In this document: piece by piece, positions 49,630 to 57,168 of the stretch | How positions within the stretch are numbered: position 1 is the stretch's first letter | Layout of the letters: each line of letters begins with the position of its first letter | Source of the DNA: JACKHO01 sp041398745 | Lineage (GTDB): Bacteria; Planctomycetota; Planctomycetia; Planctomycetales; Planctomycetaceae | NCBI GenBank assembly: GCA_041398745.1 | Contig: JAWKUB010000004.1 | Coordinates: forward strand, 248,001 to 312,000 | DNA length: 64,000 nt | Reading direction: 5' to 3' | Notes under the pieces: model-generated | What the model was told of the DNA's origin: nothing | The model's database searches: none | The model's input: only the letters and a program-made list of their open reading frames with translations | Program-made: the position numbers and the translations under genes

Positions 49630-51072
49630 TCACCACTTAAACTGTCGGGCCAGTCGCGCGGAATGATCGGCAACAGCATCCGGATTCTTCGCGGCGACGT
49701 TTCGGGTTTCGTGGGGATCTTTCACGTGGTCGTACAGTTCCTGTGCCATGATTTCGCCGCCATCAATCGCACGCCATTCGGTGTAGCGCCATCTGGCTGT
49801 ACGAATTGAGTATCCCCACGCCTTCCAGTTCTTGGGTGATCCATAGAACGGTTGCTGGTGCTGCGTGAATGCGGCCTCTTTCACGGAGTTGGCGGGATTG
49901 GCAACGACGGGTGCCAGGCTGGTTCCTTCGAGTCGCTTGTTGAGATCACCTTCGATCCCCGCCAGAGTGGCGAGAGTGGGATACAAATCAATCAGTTCGG
50001 CCAGCGCGGCGGTTGTGCTGCCATGACCGCGCGAGTGACTTGGGTCAGCAATGATGAGCGGCACGCGGGCGTCGAGTTCGAAGTTGGACGTCTTTCCCCA
50101 CAAAGACTGCTCGCCAATGTGGAACCCGTGGTCGGACGTGAAGACCACAATGGTGTCGTCGGCATGTCCTCCCGCTTCGAGGGCGTCCAGAATTTCGCCG
50201 AGTTGGGCGTCCATGAAAGTAATTGACGCGTAATACCCATGGCGGAAGTGGCGGACTTCCTCGGGCGTGAACGGTCGGTCGTCCGGTGTGCCGCCGTAGC
50301 CATGAATTTCTCGCGACTCGTGCAGTGCGATGTCAGGTGCATCAACCGGGGCTTCTTCCGGGTAGGGCAATGAAATCTCATTGGGATTGTGCATGTCCCA
50401 GTACTTCTTTGGAGCGACAAACGGCAAATGGGGACGCCAGAATCCCACGGCAAGAAAGAAGGGCTGGCCGTCGGCGGGATGCTCACGCAACATGGCCGAG
50501 GCGAGGTTGGCAATTTGTCCGTCGCGGTAAGCAATGTCCGGCACGTCGTGCGCTTCCGTGACCGGAGCTTTCTTGGTGATGGCTTGGCGCAGTGCAGGTG
50601 GCGTGTTGGTATACACGGTGTCGTCGGCGTGCGTCCCTTTGAACAGCACTTCATCAATCGACCACGAACGCCGGTCCTGCGTTTCTCCCATGTTATGGAA
50701 CAACTTCCCAATGTTCTGGCAGAAGTAGCCATGATTCTTGAAATGCTGCGGCAAGGTAATGAGCGTTGATCCTCCATCCGCCGTGTCGCGGAAATACTTT
50801 CGCAAGTCGTCCACCTTGACGGTGTCGGGCCGCAGCCCTGTCAGAAACGACGACCGCGAAGGATTGCACACCGCCTGCTGACAATACGCGTTATCGAATA
50901 CGAGTCCTCGCGCGGCCAACCGGTCGAGGTTGGGAGTCACAGCGGCTGCATCACCGTAGGGACCAATGGCACAGTTCAGGTCATCGGCGACGATGAATAA
51001 GACGTTTGCATGCTCGGCTGCATGAACGACTCCGCATACCAGGAGAATTGCCAGCGACTGTATCCACCTCAT
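49630..51072 (-). CDS. Secreted sulfatase (iduronate-2-sulfatase-like)
   Basis: 480 residues with a signal peptide ending CGVVHAAE. The metal-site VLFIVADDLNCAIGPYG, formylglycine motif CNPSRSSFLTGLRPDT (canonical C-x-P-S-R), GFWRPHLPFVAPKKYWD and FTSDHGFHIGEQSLWGKT match the iduronate-2-sulfatase branch. It removes sulfate from a polysaccharide outside the cytoplasm; true iduronate specificity is not proven. Its ATG overlaps the stop of the upstream oligogalacturonate-lyase-like gene by 4 bp, so the two are coupled. Confidence 0.92.
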   Translation of the reverse strand: MRWIQSLAILLVCGVVHAAEHANVLFIVADDLNCAIGPYGDAAAVTPNLDRLAARGLVFDNAYCQQAVCNPSRSSFLTGLRPDTVKVDDLRKYFRDTADGGSTLITLPQHFKNHGYFCQNIGKLFHNMGETQDRRSWSIDEVLFKGTHADDTVYTNTPPALRQAITKKAPVTEAHDVPDIAYRDGQIANLASAMLREHPADGQPFFLAVGFWRPHLPFVAPKKYWDMHNPNEISLPYPEEAPVDAPDIALHESREIHGYGGTPDDRPFTPEEVRHFRHGYYASITFMDAQLGEILDALEAGGHADDTIVVFTSDHGFHIGEQSLWGKTSNFELDARVPLIIADPSHSRGHGSTTAALAELIDLYPTLATLAGIEGDLNKRLEGTSLAPVVANPANSVKEAAFTQHQQPFYGSPKNWKAWGYSIRTARWRYTEWRAIDGGEIMAQELYDHVKDPHETRNVAAKNPDAVADHSARLARQFKW

Positions 51073-52346
51073 TGCTGCTCCTTGGGGTCAACTTCACGTT
51101 CAACACTCACGGCGTACACATGCCGTTCACCGTGCATGTTAGACCGAAACACAATCCACTTCCCATCTGGTGTAAATCGTACGTTGGGCTCGAGGTCGTA
51201 GTCGTGCGTCGATAGGTCAACCAGCCGCTCCGATTTAAGACGACCGACTCGAACTTTGTCGCCACCAATGGTCGCTTCCTCAAACGACTCTTCAGGTCGG
51301 AATAGATAAATCCATTGACCATTACCTGGAGGAGACAGTCTTCGCTTTTCTGGCAATGGCGTTTGATTTGCCACGCTGTTCGGGCCACCACCATCACCGG
51401 CGAAAAGTTTGCCGTCGGGAGAGACGTTGTAGTGGACAGACCATTCCTTCCGCTCCAGGCGGTACTGAATCCGCTCACCGTTGTTCACGTTAACGCCGGC
51501 CAACCAGAACTCGCTGGCGCGTGGTGTCTGCAGGTCGTACCACACCCAATCACCTCTTGGACCGAAGAATTCATGCCCCGCAATTTCGTAGCGCTGCTGC
51601 CGTGCATGCATGAGTTGGGCGTCGTCACTGCCGAAGGGAATGGTCCAGACGCGGTCAACGTCCTGCCAGATTCCTTCGTGACAGAACAGCCCCAACTGAG
51701 GATTCGTCGGGGAGCACTGCAGATGGTTCAGCCACGCCGTCGATGGGTGAAATGTGCTGATTTCGCCCGTTTCGATGTTCGCCGTAAACAACCGCATGTT
51801 CCGTGCATCATCGACGCGGTCGGTTCTCGCTTCGCGGATGGTCCCGAAGAGCAATGTTTCATCGGCATTCACACCATTGAAGCTTGCGCCGAAAGGAAGT
51901 TGGACGATTTCGCGCGTTTCACCGGTGTCGACGTGCGTGGCTTTGACAAGCGGGCCCTGGCGGTCGCGTGTGCCGTAATAGACATGCCGCGTCCGGCGTC
52001 CCATTTCCACGCCGCTGCTGCCGCCGGCGCTGTATTGGCGCCGGGAAACGACAAGTTTCAGCTCGCGCGATTGCAGGTCAACAGTCTCCAACCCTCGGGG
52101 CGTGAAAATGAGCAGTTTGTCTCCTTCCGGAGTGTAGGCCTGCTGATGAAAATAAAGGCTGGCACTGCCTGATAGCTCTGAAAGCCGAACAACGCGGTGA
52201 CCGGTTTTGGCGTCAATCCAGTTCTTTGGCAGGGCTGATGCAGCACCGCCATCTTGCGAATGGGCTGGTACCGATTGCAGGACAAACACTCCCGGTATCA
52301 GCAGAAGGAACAAAGAAATCGAAGTGGAAACTCGATTGAAAGTCAT
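51069..52346 (-). CDS. Exported oligogalacturonate lyase-like protein (PL22 type propeller)
   Basis: 425 residues with an N-terminal signal (SLFLLLIPGVFVLQSVPAHSQ). The body is a seven-bladed TolB-like propeller with PL22 landmarks: IDAKTGHRVVRLSEL, SASLYFHQQAYTPEGDKLLIFTPRG, WLNHLQCSPTNPQLGLFCHEG and VHYNVSPDGKLFAGDGGG. The His residues of YFHQ, NHLQ and FCHEG correspond to the metal site of that family. PL22 enzymes split unsaturated oligogalacturonides; here a related uronate-containing substrate is plausible. It is translationally coupled to the sulfatase through an ATGA overlap. Confidence 0.82.
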   Translation of the reverse strand: MTFNRVSTSISLFLLLIPGVFVLQSVPAHSQDGGAASALPKNWIDAKTGHRVVRLSELSGSASLYFHQQAYTPEGDKLLIFTPRGLETVDLQSRELKLVVSRRQYSAGGSSGVEMGRRTRHVYYGTRDRQGPLVKATHVDTGETREIVQLPFGASFNGVNADETLLFGTIREARTDRVDDARNMRLFTANIETGEISTFHPSTAWLNHLQCSPTNPQLGLFCHEGIWQDVDRVWTIPFGSDDAQLMHARQQRYEIAGHEFFGPRGDWVWYDLQTPRASEFWLAGVNVNNGERIQYRLERKEWSVHYNVSPDGKLFAGDGGGPNSVANQTPLPEKRRLSPPGNGQWIYLFRPEESFEEATIGGDKVRVGRLKSERLVDLSTHDYDLEPNVRFTPDGKWIVFRSNMHGERHVYAVSVEREVDPKEQQ

Positions 52347-52453
52347 AATGTGTTGGTCGGCTGAGGAGCGGCGCTTGTTCGTTCCGGTCGGAGGTCAGCA
52401 ACGTCTGTTGTATTTGCTCGGGAGGAAATTCATGTCTCTTATTTCCACTGCGG

Positions 52454-52678
52454 CTAACGAGGATCGTAGTCAAGAATCTCGTCGGCGAATTGTGTGGCGC
52501 AGTAAAGACAAGTCACGTAGTAGTGCGACACGCCAAACGGAAGCAGGGGGATCCAGTAGATTGTCCCCCATTTCTTGACGGCGAAACGGCGATAGTCGCG
52601 TTCGCAACGACAGGCAGGACAGTCAAACACGCCTTGTTCGACGATGACAGGATAGTAATTGATGCCAAGTATTAGCAC
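52454..52678 (-). CDS. Small zinc-ribbon protein, GTG start
   Basis: 74 residues from the GTG at 52678, which has a perfect GGAGG 7 nt upstream (52686-52690). A longer in-frame version from 52813 would start inside a divergent spacer and has no such site. Two Cys pairs, CPAC near residue 20 and CLYC near residue 59, make a zinc ribbon, separated by WGTIYWIPLLPFG. This matches the small zinc-ribbon family with a short hydrophobic insert. Function unknown. Confidence 0.7.
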   Translation of the reverse strand: MLILGINYYPVIVEQGVFDCPACRCERDYRRFAVKKWGTIYWIPLLPFGVSHYYVTCLYCATQFADEILDYDPR

Positions 52679-52816
52679 TTCAACGCCTCCGGGTGCTGAT
52701 CGCCAAATCAGAGATTCCACGAATATAACTGGTCCGGCTCGGTCGCTCCACGGCGACGCCTTGGCTGCCTGGAGCCGCGCGGGGAAAGCGTAATTGTGTC
52801 GGTTGCGCAACATTCA

Positions 52817-52840
52817 GTGGCACAGACATTCCTGTCTGTG
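52817..52840 (+). repeat. Dispersed 24-nt palindromic repeat, copy D
   Basis: Reads GTGGCACAGACATTC then CTGTCTGTG. The arms CACAGACA and TGTCTGTG pair perfectly around ATTCC-type loop bases, the best-preserved copy. It lies in the divergent spacer before the aldolase gene. Confidence 0.75.
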
Positions 52841-52918
52841 GAATAATGTGCCGCCGGAGCAAAGCGATGCTTCGGCAGAATGCGAAATTACACAGCACCC
52901 TGGCAGGCATAAATTCCG

Positions 52919-53698
52919 ATGAGCGACGATCAAACAAAATCAGTGGCGGCAAACTTGCGGGCGCGACTTCTTCAGGGAGATCGGCTCCTGGGAACCATGC
53001 TCACGCTTCCCAACGGGGCCGTCGCCGAAGTACTTTCCGCGATCGGATTCGACTGGTTATTCGTCGACGCCGAACATGGCCCGTTTGAGGCTGCCGAGCT
53101 GCAACTCATTCTCCAGATTGTAGGTGACCGCACACCATGCCTCGTCCGCGTCCCCACACACGACGAAATCCCCATCAAGCGGGCACTTGACCTCGGCGCG
53201 GCGGGAATTATTGTTCCGCAGGTCAACTCGGCCGAGCAGGCTCAGAAGCTCGTGGGCTATTGCCGCTATGCCCCGCTCGGAAACCGTGGCGTTGGAATTG
53301 CCCGAGCCCAGGGTTACGGACAGCGGTTCGCGAGCTATGTCGAGAACGCCAACGAGCAGACCACGGTCATTATGCAGGCCGAACACATTCGGTCGGTCGA
53401 AAACATTGAAGACATCGTCGCCGTGCCGGGTGTCGACGGCATTCTCGTCGGCCCCTACGACCTTTCCGCCAGTATGGGGCTGATGGGCCAAATCGACCAT
53501 CCCGACGTCGTGGCCGCCATTGATCGTGTCACGCAAGTCTGCAAAGCCGCCAGCAAACCCCTCGGGATTTTCGGCGTCACCAGCCAGGCCGTGCAACCCT
53601 ACATCGAACGCGGCTATACGCTCATCGTCGCCGGCGTGGACACGCTTATGCTGGCGCACGGGGCGGGGAAGATGCTGAAAGATTTGCGCGGGGAGTGA
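52919..53698 (+). CDS. HpcH/HpaI family aldolase (2-keto-3-deoxy sugar acid type)
   Basis: 259 residues. A class II, metal-dependent pyruvate aldolase: LLGTMLTLPNGAVAEVLSAIGFDWLFVDAEHGPFE at the start, the catalytic and metal region VRVPTHDEIPIKRALDLGAAGIIVPQVNSAEQA, and DGILVGPYDLSASMG. Members cleave 2-keto-3-deoxy-glucarate, -rhamnonate or 4-hydroxy-2-oxoheptanedioate into pyruvate and an aldehyde. Cytoplasmic. Proximity to the sulfatase and PL22-like genes suggests use on sugar acids released by them. A second member of the family is cut by the right window edge. Confidence 0.9.
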   Translation: MSDDQTKSVAANLRARLLQGDRLLGTMLTLPNGAVAEVLSAIGFDWLFVDAEHGPFEAAELQLILQIVGDRTPCLVRVPTHDEIPIKRALDLGAAGIIVPQVNSAEQAQKLVGYCRYAPLGNRGVGIARAQGYGQRFASYVENANEQTTVIMQAEHIRSVENIEDIVAVPGVDGILVGPYDLSASMGLMGQIDHPDVVAAIDRVTQVCKAASKPLGIFGVTSQAVQPYIERGYTLIVAGVDTLMLAHGAGKMLKDLRGE

Positions 53699-53709
53699 CC
53701 CAAATAGAA

Positions 53710-53746
53710 AGGCGGGAAGTGCAAATCGATTTCGCACTTCCCGCCT
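53710..53746. terminator. Bidirectional terminator between aldolase and cold-shock genes
   Basis: AGGCGGGAAGTGC (53710-53722) pairs perfectly with GCACTTCCCGCCT (53734-53746); the loop itself contains AAATCGATTT. It is centred between two convergent stop codons. The minus-strand side is followed by TTTCTATTTG, so it best serves the cold-shock gene and probably also ends the aldolase transcript. Confidence 0.85.
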
Positions 53747-53770
53747 GAAAGACGTTCAACGTCTGCTCAC

Positions 53771-53968
53771 CTATGCAGGCGAGACATTCTCCGCACAGGG
53801 GCCTTTCGGGCCGCTGGCTTTTGTGAAAGTGACTTGTTGTCCTTCACGAAGTTCGTCAAAAGTTGCTCCGACAACGTTGGACGAATGGAAGAACAGGTCC
53901 TTGCCCGATCCTGTGTCGATGAATCCAAAGCCTTTGTTCGTAAGTCGCTTAATTGTACCTTCAGCCAT
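53771..53968 (-). CDS. Cold-shock protein (CspA family)
   Basis: 65 residues, one cold-shock domain. RNP1 is NKGFGFIDTG and RNP2 is KDLFFHSSNV; the C-terminus GPKGPCAENVSPA is typical. It binds single-stranded RNA or DNA and acts as an RNA chaperone. AAGGAA lies about 9 nt before the ATG. A stem-loop immediately upstream (53996-54032) may form part of the leader. Confidence 0.93.
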   Translation of the reverse strand: MAEGTIKRLTNKGFGFIDTGSGKDLFFHSSNVVGATFDELREGQQVTFTKASGPKGPCAENVSPA

Positions 53969-54527
53969 TCGTCACATTCCTTGAGTTTGATGTTGCAACG
54001 TAGCCTGAGTGCCAGGCTGATTCGTACCGTTGCAGCTAGCATTTTACAGGAATTTCCGCCTCCGCAGCACTCGCTTCAGAAAGATACTGACCAAATTGTG
54101 TGATTTCCTGACAAAGGGAACAGCAGCTCGAAATTCGTGGCAACTCCAATTGTGTGCTTTAGTTAGGGTTCATGTTATCGCTACACGCGTCTCGCTGCTC
54201 TGCTGACAGCCTCCCAAATTTGTGAAAAAGGCCTCTGCCAATGAAGAAAGTTGGTTAACCAGATGGGAGTCCGCCAACACTGAGAAGTGGCGATTTCGGC
54301 GTTCACCTCAAGCAATGAGGGCCACGCTTGGGAAATGCAAGAATCAGCAGGCCGATAACGAGTGTGACACCATTGCGCGCTTGACGCCCTTCGGACGGGC
54401 ATATGGACACAAAATTGGTGCCGGGAGCCAACTATTTTGAGGCGGAACGGGAATTGCGGTGTCAACGATTGTGCGATCTGAACGGCCTCGCGCTTCGCAC
54501 TGAGCGTGAACGAAAGGAGATTGAACC
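53969..54527. other. Divergent intergenic, 559 bp
   Basis: Between the cold-shock gene (minus) and the first CBS gene (plus). It holds the leader hairpin at 53996-54032. Short open frames (for example 54222-54440) show no domain. A good Shine-Dalgarno, AAAGGAG, stands before the CBS gene start. Confidence 0.45.
53996..54032 (-). promoter_or_regulatory. Stem-loop in the cold-shock gene leader
   Basis: AGCCTG (54002-54007) pairs with CAGGCT (54013-54018), and outside it CAACG (53996-54000) pairs with CGTTG (54028-54032). The structure lies 28-64 nt before the cold-shock ATG. Long structured leaders that refold with temperature are known for cspA mRNAs; an equivalent role is inferred here. Confidence 0.4.
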
Positions 54528-54998
54528 ATGGGATTGCAGGAAAACTTTCGGAAAGACACCGTCAGGCAACTGAATTTGCGGGAGGCGGTAACGGTAAGTC
54601 CCACTGTCACAGTACGTGGGGCCGTTGAAAAAATGCAGTCGGCGAAGGTGGGGTGCGTCATTGTTGTGGATGACGACGGACAAGCCGTGGGCGTTTACAA
54701 CGAAGCGATGCTGCGGAACCAACTCAGCGGATCGCGTGACTTTCTGGATCATGCCGTCTCGGAGCACATGGCCACCAAATTTCCCTGGACCTTGCTCACC
54801 GATTCCGTCGAAACCGTGCTCGATGCCATGCAGGTGAATAACACGCGGTTTGTCGTTGTACTTGATGAGAACAAGAAAGTTGTTGGGCTGACTGGTCAGA
54901 AGGGGCTCATGGAGTACGTGGCCGAACACTTCCCGCAGGAAGTCATGGTCCAGTATGTGGGCAACCGCATTCAAAATTCAGCACGCGAAGGAGCCTGA
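54528..54998 (+). CDS. Two-CBS-domain protein
   Basis: 156 residues. Two CBS motifs: REAVTVSPTVTVRGAVEKMQSAKVGCVIVVDDDGQAVGVYNE and a second around TDSVETVLDAMQVNNTRFVVVLDENKKVVGLTGQ. No catalytic partner domain, so it is likely a stand-alone adenine-nucleotide sensor. A strong AAAGGAG precedes the ATG. The next gene, also a CBS pair, begins 2 bp after its stop codon; the two products probably form a heteromer. Confidence 0.85.
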   Translation: MGLQENFRKDTVRQLNLREAVTVSPTVTVRGAVEKMQSAKVGCVIVVDDDGQAVGVYNEAMLRNQLSGSRDFLDHAVSEHMATKFPWTLLTDSVETVLDAMQVNNTRFVVVLDENKKVVGLTGQKGLMEYVAEHFPQEVMVQYVGNRIQNSAREGA

Positions 54999-55000
54999 CA

Positions 55001-55480
55001 ATGAGCGGAATTTCTGGCAACAACGACTTTCAAGATCCCCTTGAGGACTACAGCCCTCCAACCTTCGATGATCCCATTGAAAAGAAACTGCACGAAGACC
55101 GTGCTGCGGCCATTCAGTCGGCCCCGTTTACGGCGGTGCCGGCGAACATGCTGGTCGCCGACGTTCTCAAGCAAATGATTGGTGAAGACATTGCCTGTGT
55201 GCTCGTCGAAGAAGACGGAAAACTCGTCGGCGTCTTCAGCGACCGCGATGTGCTCAACAAAGTGGCCCTCGACTTTGAGAGCGCCAGCACGCGTCCCGTG
55301 CGCGACCTCATGACCCCCGAACCGGTTTTCGTGCGCGACACCGATCCTGCAGCGGCCATGCTGACTGTCGTCGCCGTCAGCGGACACCGGCATGTTCCCA
55401 TCCTCGATGGCAACGACAAGATTCTTGGCATCGCCAGCCCGAGACGAATCGCTGATTATTTGACAGCGTGCTTCGGGTAA
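55001..55480 (+). CDS. Two-CBS-domain protein
   Basis: 159 residues. An acidic N-terminal tail of about 30 residues (DFQDPLEDYSPPTFDDPIEKK) precedes two CBS units: NMLVADVLKQMIGEDIACVLVEEDGKLVGVFSDRDVL and RPVRDLMTPEPVFVRDTDPAAAML...RHVPILDGNDKILGIASPRRIADYL. The SDRDVL and SPRRIADYL endings are ligand-binding features of IMPDH-type CBS pairs. AAGGAG precedes the ATG and overlaps the end of the previous gene. Confidence 0.87.
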   Translation: MSGISGNNDFQDPLEDYSPPTFDDPIEKKLHEDRAAAIQSAPFTAVPANMLVADVLKQMIGEDIACVLVEEDGKLVGVFSDRDVLNKVALDFESASTRPVRDLMTPEPVFVRDTDPAAAMLTVVAVSGHRHVPILDGNDKILGIASPRRIADYLTACFG

Positions 55481-55514
55481 CGAACGTTTAACGCATTGAT
55501 GATGCGAAGCGTCG

Positions 55515-56870
55515 TCAGGCCATAATCGAAGTGAGTACCCGTCCTTTCGGGACAACTTCAAATGGTCTGCCGAGTGAGTCGTGGATGAGTGTGGTCGAGT
55601 CAATGCCCAGCAGGCGGTAGATGGTCGTCATGACATCTCCCGGGCTGACGGGAGAGTCAATAGGCGTGGCGCCGTGGCGGTCGCTTGCTCCAAAAACGTA
55701 GCCCTGGCGGATGCCAGCGCCGGCGAGCATGACTGTGTAGCAGGAATTCCAGTGATCACGACCGGCACTGCCGTTAATTTTGGGCGTGCGCCCAAAGTCT
55801 CCCAATACGGCGACCAGTGTGCGGTCCAGCATGTTCCGATCAGCAAGGTCTTGCAGCAGGCTGCTGCACGCGGCGTCGAATTCCGGGAGTAGTCGCGTCT
55901 TCAGCGTCTGGAAATTGTTGCCATGTGTATCCCATGTCGCGTTGGCATCTGGGGCCCATGACAATGTGACGAAGCGAGTTCCTGATTCAATCAAACGTCG
56001 CGCCAGCAGCGCACTTTGGCCATAAATGTTTCGACCGTAGCTTTCACGGAGCGAATCAGCTTCCTTGCTGAGGTTAAACGCATCCTGAATTGAGTTGGAT
56101 GTCAGTAGTTCGAAGACCTGCGACTGAAAGTCGTCAATGGCGGTCATCGACCGTTCACTGGGCAGTGGTAGACCGTTCCCTAACTGTTCCAGCAACTGGC
56201 TACGATTATCTAACCGGTCGCGAGACACCGATTGAGGAAGATCGAGATTCTCGACGTGAAAGTCAGCAGCGTTGGGATTATTGAGAACCCAGAATGGATC
56301 GTACGTTTGACCCATCAATCCCCCCAGGAATCCTGGCTGCAGCGGACCGCCCGCTCCCTCCTGAGTTTTGTAAGGAAGAGCGACATAAGGGAATGTTCGT
56401 CGGGTCGGCGGTCGGAACCGAGCCATGACCGATCCTGGTGAAGGTCGGTCGCTGGGTCTCGCCCCACCACCAAACTCGCCACGATCATGCCCGGTCAGCG
56501 CCGCGTAGACTGCGGCCGCATGAGAGTTATTAACTCCATGATTCATCGAGCGAATGAGCGTGGTGCGGTGCATTTGCTGGGCCAGGCGGGGCAAATGTTC
56601 GCTCACGGAAACCCCGGTCAAGCTGCTGCTGATGGGGTGAAACTCACCGCGAATCTCGGTCGGCGCCTCGGGCTTCATATCCCACATGTCGAGGTGACTG
56701 GGGCCGCCGTTCAGAAACAGCACAATACAATGATCAGCTCGCGCCCCATGATGCGTTTCACCCAGCAAACTTCCCGCCCCGCACAACGCCGGCAATGAAG
56801 CAGCCCCCAGCCGCAACAAATGACGCCGCTGAAGAAATCTAGAGTTGGGATAGCGGTTTTCAACCATCAC
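55515..56870 (-). CDS. DUF1501 protein, orphan
   Basis: 451 residues. The N-terminus RFLQRRHLLRLGAASLPALCGAGSLLG is a Tat-like signal. DUF1501 landmarks: CIVLFLNGGPSHLDMWDMKP, MNHGVNNSHAAAVYAALTGHDRGEFGG, WDTHGNNFQTLK, VLGDFGRTPKIN and GRDHWNSCY. Unlike the copy at 28461, no DUF1549/DUF1553 gene is adjacent. Exported; function of the family unknown. Confidence 0.9.
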   Translation of the reverse strand: MMVENRYPNSRFLQRRHLLRLGAASLPALCGAGSLLGETHHGARADHCIVLFLNGGPSHLDMWDMKPEAPTEIRGEFHPISSSLTGVSVSEHLPRLAQQMHRTTLIRSMNHGVNNSHAAAVYAALTGHDRGEFGGGARPSDRPSPGSVMARFRPPTRRTFPYVALPYKTQEGAGGPLQPGFLGGLMGQTYDPFWVLNNPNAADFHVENLDLPQSVSRDRLDNRSQLLEQLGNGLPLPSERSMTAIDDFQSQVFELLTSNSIQDAFNLSKEADSLRESYGRNIYGQSALLARRLIESGTRFVTLSWAPDANATWDTHGNNFQTLKTRLLPEFDAACSSLLQDLADRNMLDRTLVAVLGDFGRTPKINGSAGRDHWNSCYTVMLAGAGIRQGYVFGASDRHGATPIDSPVSPGDVMTTIYRLLGIDSTTLIHDSLGRPFEVVPKGRVLTSIMA

Positions 56871-57168
56871 GGCGCTCTCTCGAAAGGCTCAACATGGGCG
56901 GTGTAACTATAGTGCATGCTGTGGAAGCAGAGTAAGGGGATGTCGCTTTCAATCGTACCAGAGCTGGCTCAGATCCACGGCCCACCGGTTCTTTCCGTCG
57001 AACATCCCACCAGTCGTCAAATGTCGCCGAGACATTTGTGTGACATTGATGACCATGCTTCATGCATTGTTTGATTTTGTTACACTGCGGTTTAGTTGGA
57101 AACTGAAGTAGAGCGAACTCTGCGACGACAAACATTCGCAGAGGCTCGGCAGCATTCACTGGGAAAGT

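Noticed and set aside
53969..54527. Small gene in the cold-shock/CBS spacer
   Set aside because: Short frames only, without domain, start signal or codon bias.
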